From positions 1 to 32,142 of the forward strand of contig CAJNOQ010001397.1 of the NCBI GenBank assembly GCA_905250885.1: DNA of 32,142 nt, given 5' to 3'. Positions 1-10,931 of this stretch are shown one piece after another. The number at the start of each line of letters is the position of its first letter. Position 1 is the first letter of the stretch. Made by a program: the position numbers and the translations under genes. This DNA comes from Didymodactylos carnosus. Its lineage: Eukaryota > Rotifera > Eurotatoria > Philodinida > Philodinidae. The notes beneath the pieces are model-generated. The model made no database searches. It worked only from the letters and a program-made list of their open reading frames with translations, and was not told the origin of the DNA.

Positions 1-446
1 GTTTTACATCTGGAAAGGTTTCCTCGTAAGTGAGTAGAAAGCAATCTGCATAAACAGTTTGTAAAAGCATGAACGTCCTGCTATCCAAGTGCTCCCAGTC
101 TATGCTGTTGAGTTTACATCAACAACTCCAAATCCTATTGAAACTCTTACTTTTCTGCAAAATTCATGTTTTAACGTAGATCTTAATGTTGTGAAATTTG
201 CCTATGCCAAATGAGAATCAACATGTGCAAGCATCTCCATTCTAAGTTCACCAAATTTAGAATCTGTCTGTATTCTAATCTTATCCGTGACATAATTGTC
301 CTATCATCAAGTATATAACAAAGACAAACGGTTCATTACGGGCATGAAATTCAGAGGGGGTCAAGTATGAGTACTCATACTCGAGGCTTCGACTCAGTTA
401 CTCATACTTGTATCTTAAAAATTTTTTTTATATGCACACTTTTAGC
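1..446. other. Left-edge noncoding stretch
   Basis: I see no coding exon or RNA gene here. The stretch is AT-rich. Its only notable structure is an 18-nt perfect palindrome at 364-381 (AGTATGAGTACTCATACT). Related AGTACTC..ACTCGAG wording recurs near 1052 and 1280, next to the repeats described below. Confidence 0.5.
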
Positions 447-750
447 ATATTACAGGAACAAAAGAAATAAAATTGGTATTGAGTTGCTGAAAAATGCTTT
501 TCCGTATTCAGCACACTCAAGAATCCAGAAGATTTTCTATTTTTGACGAGGGATTCTTCCAAAAGTTTAGGAAACATTTTGAAACCAAAAACTTTCCATG
601 GGAAAATAATATTAGTTTGAAAAGTTTTCTAAACTTTTGGAAGAATCCCTCGTCAAAAATAGAAAATCTTTGAAGTTATCGAATGTGCTGAATATAAAAA
701 AACACTTTTCCAGCAACTCAAAACCAATTTTATTTTTTTTCCGGTGATAT
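447..750. repeat. Palindromic fold-back element (MITE-like)
   Basis: The sequence from about 447 to 580 is repeated as its reverse complement from about 615 to 750, leaving a short spacer. The inner part of the arms, around TTTTTGACGAGGGATTC at 541-557 and its complement near 643-659, is almost perfect. The outer ends, including AAAATTGGT near 469 and ACCAATTTT near 723, match with several changes. No transposase is encoded. A long-inverted-repeat or MITE-type non-autonomous element is the simplest reading; the exact ends and any target-site duplication are not clear. Confidence 0.75.
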
Positions 751-852
751 GATTGAGTAATATTTCACACGCTGTTAGGAAGAAAATGCAGAAAACACAT
801 CGGTTATGATCATAAGAGAAGAGAACTGCAGTGCGGTGGAAAGGCACTGCAA

Positions 853-1044
853 TACACCCTGCCACTAAATAAACGGAACACCTGCATCTATCTTGTTTTA
901 AACGCTTTTTCTCAACAAATTTGACTATATTTTTATTTATTGTTGTTTCTGTTGTTTTGCTAGGTTTTGAATAAAAATTTGTAGAGAAAAAGCATTTAAA
1001 ACAAGATAGATGTAGGTGTTCCGTTTATTTAGTGGCACCCTGTA
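853..1044. mobile_element. 192-bp MITE with 70-bp terminal inverted repeats
   Basis: Bases 853-922 and 975-1044 are inverted copies of each other with a few mismatches, separated by 52 bp. Both ends are bounded by TA. The right end read inward is CAGGGTGCCACT, the kind of terminus seen in Tc1/mariner-derived MITEs, which insert at TA. The left terminus reads CACCCTGCCACT, so three bases near the tip differ. There is no open frame inside. The right two thirds is present again at 1143-1272 as part of the 227-bp direct duplication. Confidence 0.75.
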
Positions 1045-1369
1045 GAGCTGAATCAGTACTCGTACTCGAGAAAACCCGTATTTGTTCAGCTCTGATGAAA
1101 TTAGTGGATACATATTTACCATCCAAAAAGACACCAACTGTNACAAATTTGACTATATTTTTATTTATTGTTGTTTCTGTTGTTTTGCTAGGTTTTGAAT
1201 AAAAATTTGTAGAGAAAAAGCATTTAAAACAAGATAGATGTAGGTGTTCCGTTTATTTAGTGGCACCCTGTAGAGCTGAATCAGTACTCGTACTCGAGAA
1301 AACCCGTATTTGTTCAGCTCTGATGAAATTAGTGGATACATATTTACCATCCAAAAAGACACCAACTGT
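915..1369. repeat. 227-bp direct duplication around a single N
   Basis: Bases 915-1141 and 1143-1369 are identical in every position I compared, and the only base between them is an undetermined N at 1142. The copies include part of the MITE and about 97 bp of flanking DNA. Perfect identity plus an N exactly at the junction suggests two overlapping contig ends joined without being merged, rather than a biological tandem duplication, though the latter cannot be excluded. Confidence 0.85.
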
Positions 1370-1425
1370 ACGAAGAATAGACTAAAAGAAGAGTTGAGCT
1401 GTGCAAAATTTACATGCTAAGGTAT

Positions 1426-1431
1426 TTTATT
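1426..1431 (-). promoter_or_regulatory. Poly(A) signal of TFIP11
   Basis: The minus strand reads AATAAA about 48 nt after the TFIP11 stop codon, a normal position for the cleavage signal of this gene. Confidence 0.6.
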
Positions 1432-1478
1432 TTTAGCAAAAAATACATAAAAATCAATGTATGCAAAAAAATAGAAAG

Positions 1479-4400
1479 TCAAAATGTTTTATTAGCTAAT
1501 GAATCTAATGGAGTTGGTACCCAGTGACCATTTTCCCATAGAAATAAAACGTTTTTATCAATATAAGCGTTCACATTACCACAGCGATACACTTGTTTTC
1601 CTTCATAATAACGATTTGTCACTGGTAAAAATAAAATATTATGTTCACTACATTTTTTCTCAACTAAATCCTTGAAACTGTGAATAATCGTTGATGATGA
1701 CGAGGCCACACCACGATTTAATATTGCCTATAGAAAAAAATAGAAAAATAAATTAAAAGAAAAACATAATTTTTTTAAATTTTAGTTACTTACTTCATAA
1801 TCAAGATTACTAACAGATTGTGGCTGTTGAGTGGAAGGTGGTAGGTTGCCAGATGATAAGTGCGATAAACTACGATCAATCATATCAAGTCCTTCAGTTA
1901 ATTTCTCTTTGATTGTTGGATGACTGATTAATGTCGAAGGTATAAGAGATCTCCATCCAGAATACCAGCGATGAATTTCATTATAATTTGGTGTTGTATT
2001 TAACCAAGCATTTAACACCTATTTGAAGAAAAAAACTGAATAAAGTCACAAAGATGCAATCTAAAAACTAACTCACTTGTAACCATTTTGGAAAAAAGCT
2101 ACGTTCCAATAGAGCTATCATACTGGCCAGTGGGATCATTTCGTGCCAAGAAAGTATCCAGTTCCATTGTTCTAAAAAGAAAAAAAATAACAACATCAAA
2201 TTATAAATGAGTAATTTATTCAATTCTCTTAACTTAATATAAGAGACTTTTGAGTCTTACTTTCTATTATACTTACCAATTCTTTGTTGTCTAGGATCAA
2301 TCACAAATTGTTGCATAGTTGTAATTAACTTTGGTACGATATATTTATTCATAAATGCATCCCACGTTCCTTGTTTAAATACATTTTTCCATGGTAGTAA
2401 AACAGCTTTTGCTGATGAATCTGATGGTTGCCAGTTTTGTAATGCATGTGCTAATTTTGTTCGTATTGGTAAATATAATGGTTCAAGACGTTCTTTCATC
2501 AATGGTAACCATGGATGTATCCAAGAATGAATAGGAATTGAATCCGTTAATGGATTCCATAAATCAACTTCTCGTTGTAAACGTGGTATTATTAATTGAT
2601 CCAATATGTTATCTAATATCCATAAGGGAATACATGGTAACCAATGTTCAAGAAAATCAATCAATTTATCGGATTCACGTGGATTCCAATTACTAAAACG
2701 ATAAAAATAGATAATTATATCTGTGAGAGAGCATTTTTATTAATATTTACAGAATACATTGTCGCACTTTTGGCATCCATATTTCCCATAATAAACGATG
2801 ATAAGGATCTAAATTTTGCATGGACGATAATGATATCATTGTTATGTCATCATTTTCATCTTCCAATACTGCTCTCCATTTCGAAAACAATTCAATTAAT
2901 TCATCATTATCAGATACAGATGTAGATAATGGCTGCCATGTTGATAAATATTGTTTCATATACGGATGTAATACAGGCACAGCTAAATCGGATAAATGAT
3001 ATTGACTATATTCTTTGGAAAAATCTCGACGTAATTCATCGAATATTGTTTGTAAAAAGAATAAATCATTTGGATCATGAATATCTTGTGAATTGAAACG
3101 TTCTTCACATCTAAATGAAGTACAATGATACTGATTAAGATTTTTTATTAGCAAGAGCATCTCACAATGGATAGAAAGCACTTTTTATATATTTTTTTCT
3201 CATATTTGACTCTCTGTTGCCTATTTGGATAAAGAAGACATTCTTTTCGCTAAAACCCATTTTTTTGAGTGTACGAAAGTTTTCTGTAAAGCTGTTGTAC
3301 TAAATAATTCACTTGATGTAACTTCGATTACAACTATCTCAAGTTTTCTTATTGAAAAATGTTTTTTGAGTGAGAAAAATAGATTTTACCGAAAATATCA
3401 GGGTTTTACAAACTGTATATATGTATAAGAGTGAAATATAAAAAACATCGTGGATCTTTACACATTCACTTTTTAAAGAGCTCTATCAATTAGCTATCAT
3501 TAGCTCTATCAAAACATGAAATAAAAATTGGTGAAAAAGTTATTCGTTTACATTTTGATAAACATAGTATATTTTTATATGCAGTTTTTTAAAATTTCGT
3601 GTAGTGATAAGTGGTGAGAAAACCCAAGTAATACTAGATATTTGAGTCTGAAATATACATTCACTGCTTTCGAACGATATGTCAACTAGTAGTTACGTAT
3701 GCATAATCATATGAAAATGTAAATTTGATTTAGATACTATCCATATACAATTTAGTATTATTGTGAGTGCACATTTGTATTCGAAATTAAACATGGTAAA
3801 TATGGATTTTTCAGATAAGAACTTTGAAGTTTAACACATCATCGCATTTGAAATTTCAGAATTACTGAAGTTATAACCTCGAGTATCACTAGAATAAAAA
3901 ATGCCAAAATTTATGTTTGTCGCATGATTACCTTCCATGCATTTTAGACTAGACAAAAAATATTGTCTATAAAACTTTGAAAATGACTAAAGGGTAACTG
4001 ATTCACAACGATATACAACGGTAGCTTTGTTGTTATTTTTAATGAAAATGACTACCAGTTCTTTGACTAACCTGTCAATAATACCCATCAATTCATCTAG
4101 ATGACTTATTTGTTTTTCCTCATCGTTCAATTTTTTTTCCAACTTCTCTTTTTCATAATTCAATGTAATTATTGTATCTTCGTCAAATTTTTTTCTAAAA
4201 TGATTAAAAATGAGTAATTTCGTATAATTGATGAAACTCGTTCACATACCGTCTATCACAACGTATCAATTTTTGTTCAGTCATATCGATTAATAAGTCA
4301 ATATTGTGTGTTAATTCGGGTATAGAAAAATAACTTGTTGATCTTGAGTTTTCATCGCCGTCAGTACTTTGTTGTTCATTCGGCAACCTCAATGAATTGT

Positions 4401-5671
4401 AATTATTTAATATACGTTTTTCTCGTCCTGTCATATCGATAATTTTCTCTTTTGGTAAGTTTGGTATGGATTTTTTGAATCTTGAATTCTGTTCTTTTAA
4501 TAAATCGTCCAATGTTTTATAAACATATTCTGTCTTCCCTGCTTTTTTCTAGAAAAAAATTAATTTTACACTTTAAAAACTCACATATAAACTGATAGCA
4601 AATCTACCTACTTCACGTTTTCTCCATTGAGGAACTTGAGGTTGCCCTTTTGATTCAACTCTATTTTCATTAGTAGATTCTGGAATGTAAAAGTGAATGC
4701 TAAGTAGCAGTGTTGCAATAGCTTTAAAAATCAATTACCTTGAACTTTTGATGCCATATTCGGATCTTCGTGGCCGTAACTTCCCACAGCACCTTTGCCT
4801 TGTCTTTTAACAACTTGAATTGGTAATGCTCTGCCTTGAAGATTTTTTCCTAGCCCACGTCCTTTTTCAAAACCCATCTAAAAAAGATTCAAATTAGCAT
4901 AAACGTCATAGTACAACAAAATTTTCAATATTACCTTTAACAATAATTTCATACCAATTCCTTTTGTATGTTTTTCAAATGTACCAAAATCTCTAACAAA
5001 AAAAAACAGCAACAGAAAGGTATTTCAGATGATAAGAAGTACGCTTTTTTACTTGTCTCGCACCGGTACAGCATGCGTTGTTTGTTGACGAGAATGGTTT
5101 TGTACAACCGGAGCAGGGGGTTCATCATCCTCATCATCAGTCTAAAATTACAAACAAAATTCTTATTGTTGTGTGTGCTAGAAAATAAGCATCCATTAGA
5201 AAACTTACTGATCCAGCTAAATCAATGGTATTTTCTTCCTCCTCATTTTCGTCATCGCTATCAACTTTAAATTTTTTCTTTTCTAAGTCTTCTTCACTAT
5301 CATTTTCATCGTCGTCATCACCATAATTTTCAAGTAAAATACTTTCTTTTTTTGTTTTAATTGTTGGTATTTTTTTTTCCGGCATTTTTGCACTCTGTTT
5401 CAAACCGCCACTAACAAATGCTACTGGACGAGTATAAGCAGATGTTTTTCGTTGTGAAGTGGTAGTATTTCGCGATGTTGTTGCCCACATGCCTAGAAGA
5501 ACCATTAACGATTAAATAGTTCAAATTTAATGACTCAAATTAATTGATAGAATTCTTACCGTAAATTGCCTCTTCTTTTGATTGACGATGTCGTTTTGCC
5601 ATCGGATTATAAGCTGACTCCAAATCATAATCAGATATTTCAAATTCTTCTAATTCTTCATCGTCACTCAT
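1479..5671 (-). CDS. TFIP11: TFIP11 (tuftelin-interacting protein 11), G-patch splicing factor
   Basis: Nuclear G-patch protein that activates the DEAH helicase DHX15/Prp43 during spliceosome disassembly and intron-lariat release (family knowledge). Thirteen exons on the minus strand: 5671-5560, 5492-5209, 5141-5053, 4992-4935, 4877-4739, 4679-4612, 4548-4250, 4194-4072, 3110-2751, 2692-2277, 2171-2077, 2018-1794, 1727-1479. They sum to 2517 nt, giving 838 residues; human TFIP11 is about the same length. Visible parts: an acidic N-terminus with AIYGMWA, the G-patch at about 173-220 ([34 protein letters not shown]), the motif VIDMTGRE (here IIDMTGRE), a coiled coil at about 325-390, and the GCFC domain with [11 protein letters not shown] and [18 protein letters not shown] blocks. 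The C-terminus ends in a WVPTPLDSL block. All junctions are GT-AG. Intron 8 (3111-4071) is unusually long at 961 bp. No broken frames. Confidence 0.95.
3111..4071 (-). other. Long intron 8 of TFIP11
   Basis: This 961-bp intron is about ten times longer than most introns here. A 67-codon open stretch on the plus strand at 3225-3428 starts at a non-ATG codon and shows no family resemblance that I recognise. I see no terminal inverted repeats. It is either simply a large intron or the site of an old, degraded insertion. Confidence 0.5.
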
Positions 5672-5681
5672 TTTTAATTGA

Positions 5682-5685
5682 TCTG
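5682..5685 (-). other. Splice acceptor in TFIP11 leader
   Basis: The minus strand reads TTACTTTCAG and then 11 nt before the ATG at 5671. No matching donor is obvious upstream, so this could be a spliced-leader trans-splice site or the end of a 5' UTR intron. Confidence 0.55.
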
Positions 5686-7031
5686 AAAGTAATTTATTTA
5701 GTAGTTTTATTAGTATTAAGTATAAAAAATCTTATTGAGCGAAGTAAAGCGCACGATTATTAATAAATATACTGTAGAAAACGTCACGACAAGAATATCA
5801 CGAAAAATGATGTTATGTTTTTGCCGTGACATTACTATTTATGGATAAACATTGACTGATGGGATACATGTAAGATTAAAATCTTTCTGTGGCATTGTCC
5901 AGCAATAAATAGCCTAAGAATGTCACACTTTACAACAGCTGTTTATTCGTTCTCTCGTTGTTGTAAGTTGAGACCGCGTATATAGCTTATTGTCTAAGTT
6001 TTAAGGCTGTAACAGAATAGTTCTTATTACTAAAGTCAATCATATCACGACTTTATCATACAAAATAATCTTCGAAGTTAGTGCCAAGAGTCACACGAAA
6101 TTTGGGTTAAAGTCACAGTAAAAGTGTTGTGTTTTGGGCTGTAGTTGAGTTTTTTTTCCGTACTATCTGACTGGAATTCAGTCAGAAGAGCGTAAAAACC
6201 TGAACAAGTTGACGTATGCAGTATCTTTTACTCTTAACAAATTAGTTTTGGACACAATCCTCCTTTACTTTTTCTCTTGGCAACTATAGCATTGCCGTTA
6301 AAAGTATACCTTTTACGCAATGCTAAGTTGCCTGCTAATAACAGGAGTTATTGACAAGTAATTTCTTTCAACGCTGACGTCTATGGAATCAACCAAACCA
6401 ATTTTCATTTCTCTGATCTAATGATTCGTTGAAGTTGACATTATAGAAGAACAATGGCCATTAGATAGAGTAAAAAGGAAAAAAGCATTATTACCCAGAA
6501 AGCGTAATAGAACCAAATTTATTATCTACATTTTGATTTTTTTTTGATGATCTTTTCAGATATGTAGATACTGCTATACTCTGCAAAAAACATATATTCA
6601 CAACGAGATGTAAAACAAAAAGGACATCTAGCTGGTCATAGCTGACTGGGTAATTAAAGTGGATACACGTTTCCATCATAATGTGTATTATAATTAACTT
6701 TTTTTTTCATTGTTCCACTATCGACACTGAGCAACTCAGTCAGCACCGTAGCAACTAGTAGACTAAAAAGCTATAAATATACAGTAGGTGAAAATCAACC
6801 AACGTCCATATATGGGAGGTGTCGGCGTCATTTCCATTTTAGCTTATCTTGAATTACACAGCCTCACGCTGAGACTTTGTTCGTCGAAGTTGAGCGGCTC
6901 TTCCAACTGTACATCAGTTCCTGTTTTTCAAATACAGGCTATAGGATGAAAGAGTTGAAAATAGCTTATCTTCAGATGGAAGGTCTTCTTACTTTATTAT
7001 CCTACTATAAATCATATCCAATGTTTGTTTT
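5686..7031. other. Divergent intergenic region, TFIP11 / mucin-like gene
   Basis: About 1.35 kb between two divergently transcribed genes, presumably containing both promoters. I see no convincing coding exon, tRNA or repeat. Short open stretches at 6491-6679 (minus) and 6877-7092 (plus) have no recognisable content and no support from splice structure. Confidence 0.4.
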
Positions 7032-7033
7032 AG
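7032..7033 (+). other. Splice acceptor in the mucin-like gene leader
   Basis: TTTGTTTTAG ends at 7033. The 58 nt that follow contain no ATG until the proposed start codon at 7092, so this acceptor is well placed for a trans-spliced or cis-spliced leader. Confidence 0.45.
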
Positions 7034-7091
7034 ATTTCTGTTCCAATACTCTTATCTATTTTCTGTTGTGTGGTTGCTTATTTTTTCGCTG

Positions 7092-9856
7092 ATGGTACGT
7101 TAGAAACGGACATTGTGGAATGTAGTTTTAGAAAATGTAAAACAAATCTTGCTATCATCATTTAGGCAAAAGAAACTGGGAATCAAAGTACAAAGGATCA
7201 AACAGACAAAAAGAAAAAAACAAAACAAAACTCAAAAGACTCAAACGTTGAACAACCAGTAGAAAAACCACGAGAAACAAAACCACGAGAGAAAAAGCGT
7301 TCATTTTCATGTTCAATGCTGATATATTCGCTTGTATTCATATCAGGCGTTGTTGTGGCTACAGTATTACCAGAATTAGTTGGTTACCATTTCAAACAGA
7401 GTTATGGACAAAAATATGGTATGTCTGTAAAAAGTCTACAGGGTTTATATGACCACCATTTGGATAGCTGTTTCGTGCCCTCTCTTAATTAATTATATAT
7501 TGTTATAAAAATGTTTGATAAGCTATTTTGTTACCCAAACGTTGATGGCTAAAGTTACTAACTCGCTGTTTTTTCTTGTTCATTAGGTGTACTTGTTGAA
7601 GAGACGTATAGGAAATCAGTTGATCATCTTGCTGAGTATTTATCGGTCGTTGGTCCCTATGTTCGTAAAACAGGTGATCATGTTGCTGAGTATTTATCGG
7701 TCGTTGGCCCCTATGTTCGTAAAACAGGTGATCATCTTGCTGAGTATTTATCAGTCGTTGGTCCCTATATTCGAGAAACATTTGATAAATACTTGCCAAC
7801 AGAAACAGATGATGCCGATCATGATAAACCAGCATCAACAACCCCGCGTTCGCAAACAACAACCAGTAAAACGGTCAAAGGAGGAAAGACCGATTCTACA
7901 ACAAAAACAGCCACAGCTACGAAATCAGCAACTACTCAGGCACCCACAACTCAAAGATCCACCACTACTCGAGCACCCACAACTACTCAAACACCCGCCA
8001 CTACTCAAGCACCCACAACTCAAAGATCCACCACTACTCGAGCACCCACAACTACTCAAGCACCCACCACTACTCAAGCACCCACAACTCAAAGATCCAC
8101 TACTACTCAGGCGCCCACAACTACTCAAGCACCCACAACTCAAAGATCCACCACTACTCAGGCGCCCGCAACCACTCAAGCACCTGTAACTCAAAGATCT
8201 ACGACTACCCAAGCACCCACAACTACTCAAGCACCCACAACTACTCAGGCGCCCATTACTCAGAGTAAGCTATTAATTTGTTAAATGTTTTTTTTTAAGT
8301 AATATAATGGAAAAACATTTTTGTAAAATCATTTTACAAAAATGTTTTTCAATTATATTAAATATACTTAGTTTTATAAGAAACGTAAAAAAGTCAAAGA
8401 ATGTCAATATGTTTTTTTTGTAAAAAAGCACACAACGTTACTTAAATCAGCATTTAGAAGTCAATCTATGCGTCAGGCTGTGATTACATAATCTAGAATA
8501 TATTTAAATGTTTAGGAACTGCAACAACCGTCACTCAGAAACCCTCAACCATCTCACCAACTACTATTCCAACGACCGAGCAAACAACAGAAAGAGTCAC
8601 GGAAAAGCCTGTAACAACACAAAGTAGTGCTACACAGACTACTCAAAGGGCAACAACTTCAACTGCAGGTGCGTTAAAAAGTCATCGATATTCATACGCA
8701 CCATTATCCATTTCAACATATAATACAGATGGTCATTTTTTGAATAACTTTAAAAAGTACAATGACAGAGGACTTTGATAAGCATCGTCCAAACGTCAGA
8801 ACTTTGAGCGCATCTTTTCATGAACAAATAAGTTTATAAGTCGTTTTCGAAAAGTAGCATTTTCAGGAGATCTTTGAAAAACAAGCTCATGGTCGACAAA
8901 AGTCAACATAAATATATATTATTGTAGAAATATATATTGTTCAAGCATAAATATATATTGTTTTAATTTTTGTAAAAAGATAGACAAGCGTGAAGATGAC
9001 AATGAAGTGAGACCTTTGTAAAGCAGTTAGAGTAGAGTATACTCTGCTGTAGGGTGTTTTAAATTGAAAACAAATTGATAGCTTTTCCATGACGTTGACA
9101 GATAACATTAATACTCTAACTATTTTTAGCTACAACTGAAGCAACAAAAACCACAGCTGCTGATCAGAAATCCGTAACAGCAACGCCTAGTACACAGGCA
9201 ACAACACAAGTAACACCAAGGTGAAAATTTTCCATTTAGTTGACGTCCTTGCTTACTTGAAAGTATAATTGATACATCGTTATTATTAATTCTTTCTCTC
9301 AATCCGTTTTTGTCCAACTTTCAAAAACTCGATTAAAAATGTATATTATATTTGGTATAATTTTAGAGTGACCGCAACGCAAACAACAACAGTTACTCAA
9401 AAACCAACAATAAGCACATCTCAGACAACAACAACTTCAACTCCACGAGTAAGTTTGAGATCATTTGTAGGATTCAAAATTACCAATACGATACATTCTA
9501 TCAAAAACACTTTATATTCAAGCTTCGTATACAGAACTCCTTTAATAATTCATAGTCTCTAAATGTTTTAGGTGGCTGAAACAACTACAAAGTCGTCTAG
9601 TGTTACTCCACCAATTAGTGCTACCCCGACGACTGTGCAAACGACTCCAAAGACAACGTTGGAATCAACTACCATTGTTTCTCAAACGCCTCCGTCCGTC
9701 ACACCGACTCCTCCCACTACTACTGAGCAAATGAGGACAACAGTAAGACAAAATCCTTCGTCAACCATTGAATCACCATCTATTAAACACGATACAGTTA
9801 AAGAACAAACAATCACAAGCACGAATCAAGCAGTACCAAAAGCAAAGGAATTGTGA
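7092..9856 (+). CDS. Mucin-like type II membrane protein with 18-residue repeats
   Basis: I do not recognise a named family. Seven exons: 7092-7094, 7166-7418, 7587-8264, 8516-8668, 9130-9220, 9367-9448, 9572-9856. They sum to 1545 nt, 514 residues, with phases consistent at every junction. Order of parts: a Lys/Glu-rich hydrophilic head (1-48), one membrane helix at about 50-70 (MLIYSLVFISGVVVATVL), three 18-residue repeats at 98-151 built on DHLAEYLSVVGPYVRKTG, then a Thr/Ser/Pro/Gln-rich region from about 165 to the C-terminus. The basic head before the only membrane helix predicts a cytoplasmic N-terminus and an outside tail, a type II topology; the tail would be heavily O-glycosylated. 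The first exon holds only the ATG (ATG|GTACGT), so the start is less certain than the rest. An alternative is that further upstream exons exist. Confidence 0.75.
7638..7781 (+). repeat. 54-bp tandem repeat coding for amphipathic 18-mers
   Basis: Three in-frame copies of a 54-bp unit (GATCAT..TTGCTGAGTATTTATC) lie within exon 3 of the mucin-like gene; the first two differ by very few bases. Eighteen residues equal five turns of an alpha helix, so each copy would put the same face of the helix outward. The high nucleotide identity suggests recent duplication or ongoing homogenisation. Confidence 0.8.
7931..8256 (+). repeat. Thr-rich coding minisatellite (51/69-bp units)
   Basis: The motif CAAAGATC recurs at 7952, 8021, 8090, 8141 and 8192, with spacings of 69, 69, 51 and 51 bp. 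The difference of 18 bp is one TTQAPT-type hexapeptide block. All unit lengths are multiples of three, so copy changes preserve the frame. The encoded units are variants of TTQAPTTQRST. Confidence 0.85.
8302..8358. repeat. Hairpin palindrome in intron 3
   Basis: AAAAACATTTTTGTAAAAT is followed almost directly by its reverse complement, and ATATAAT/ATTATAT extends the pairing on both sides. It lies just after the donor site of intron 3 of the mucin-like gene. It could be a tiny fold-back element or an RNA hairpin in the pre-mRNA. Confidence 0.7.
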
Positions 9857-10931
9857 ATAACTTGAATTGTTTTCGAAGTGTTCCTTTTAATCATTCCACT
9901 GCAGCTTTTACATTTGATAACGTCTTTCCGATACTCTTACAAGTTTCCTATCCAGATTTGTTTTTTTTCATCTTTTTTTTATATTTTTATATCGGTCAGT
10001 AGACGGATAAAAAAAGAATCCGAGGTTCCTTTTAGGGTTTTTGTGTGTTTTGTTTTTTAAGGGATAATATATCCGTGAAAGAAAAATATATTGCTGATAA
10101 TGGGTTATATCGTGCAACTTTTTTTGGTGATTAGTTTTACAAAAATAAACAAAAATAAAACAAGGAATTAATAAGAGTCATATTTGGGTGTAACAACTGA
10201 TTAATGTTAAAACACTTTCAGCACTACTGAAATTAAATCTGTTCGCAATTGTCAAGCCTGATGATAATACTGTGAAGTATCGAAAACTCGGTTTTTGTGT
10301 AAAATGATTTCCGAAATTCAAAGAATGTCAATATGTCAGGTTTACTGATCGCAACCTAAATTGTAACTAATATAGATCCTGTGCGTGCTGAATCTGCTGA
10401 TGTAAGCAACAGGTTTGATATTCGGTAACACAAACAAAACTGTGTATTACAACATCTATAGTTTTGGCTCCCTCATTAATCAGCGTTGTCATATTCGTTC
10501 AATGTAGTGCTTGAAGCTATAGCTTTTTAAATAAAATTCGTGCTCATTTCAGGTAAGATGCATTTGTTATTAAAATTTCCTCAATTATTCAATAGTTTCA
10601 GTCATTTTTTCGTTTCTAATAAAATTGCCTTACTCATTCTAAAAGAATTTTTATCAAATCTTAAAATCATCAAAAAAAAAGTATCGCTAAATATCAAATG
10701 AGAAAGAATTACGAAAAAGTGTTGCAGAAAAATAGAGCAAACAGTCATATGTATAATAATATGCAGCTGTTATAGTTTATACCGTGAAATTTAAACGATT
10801 ATGAGCTGAAAATAGAAAGTCATCAATATAAATAAAAAGCAAAAAAAAGTAACTTAATCTGATTTGAGAACAAATGATTAAATCATACAGTTAAATAATT
10901 ATATATAATCACAATTCACTTTTTGGATAAA
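9857..10931. other. Convergent intergenic region, mucin-like gene / WDR91
   Basis: Both flanking genes end here, so it should contain two 3' UTRs. AATAAA at 10144-10149 is a candidate cleavage signal for the mucin-like gene. I find no canonical AATAAA for WDR91 on the minus strand close to its stop. No coding exon or RNA gene is visible. Confidence 0.4.
10144..10149 (+). promoter_or_regulatory. Candidate poly(A) signal of the mucin-like gene
   Basis: AATAAA lies 288 nt after the stop codon; a second AATAAA follows within about ten bases. Confidence 0.35.

Noticed and set aside
937..1365. Two nearly identical minus-strand open frames
   Set aside because: They are the same noncoding 227-bp duplicated sequence, partly a MITE; one contains the N and neither has recognisable protein content.
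2644..2925. Plus-strand open frame of 93 codons
   Set aside because: Antisense to TFIP11 exons 9-10, which have clear family similarity.
4968..5270. Plus-strand open frame of 100 codons
   Set aside because: It is antisense to TFIP11 exons 2-4 and their introns and has no independent support.
7925..8230. Open frame on the minus strand with Ser/Gly/Cys-rich repeats
   Set aside because: It is the antisense shadow of the Thr-rich minisatellite in exon 3 of the mucin-like gene; repeats without stops on one strand often stay open on the other.
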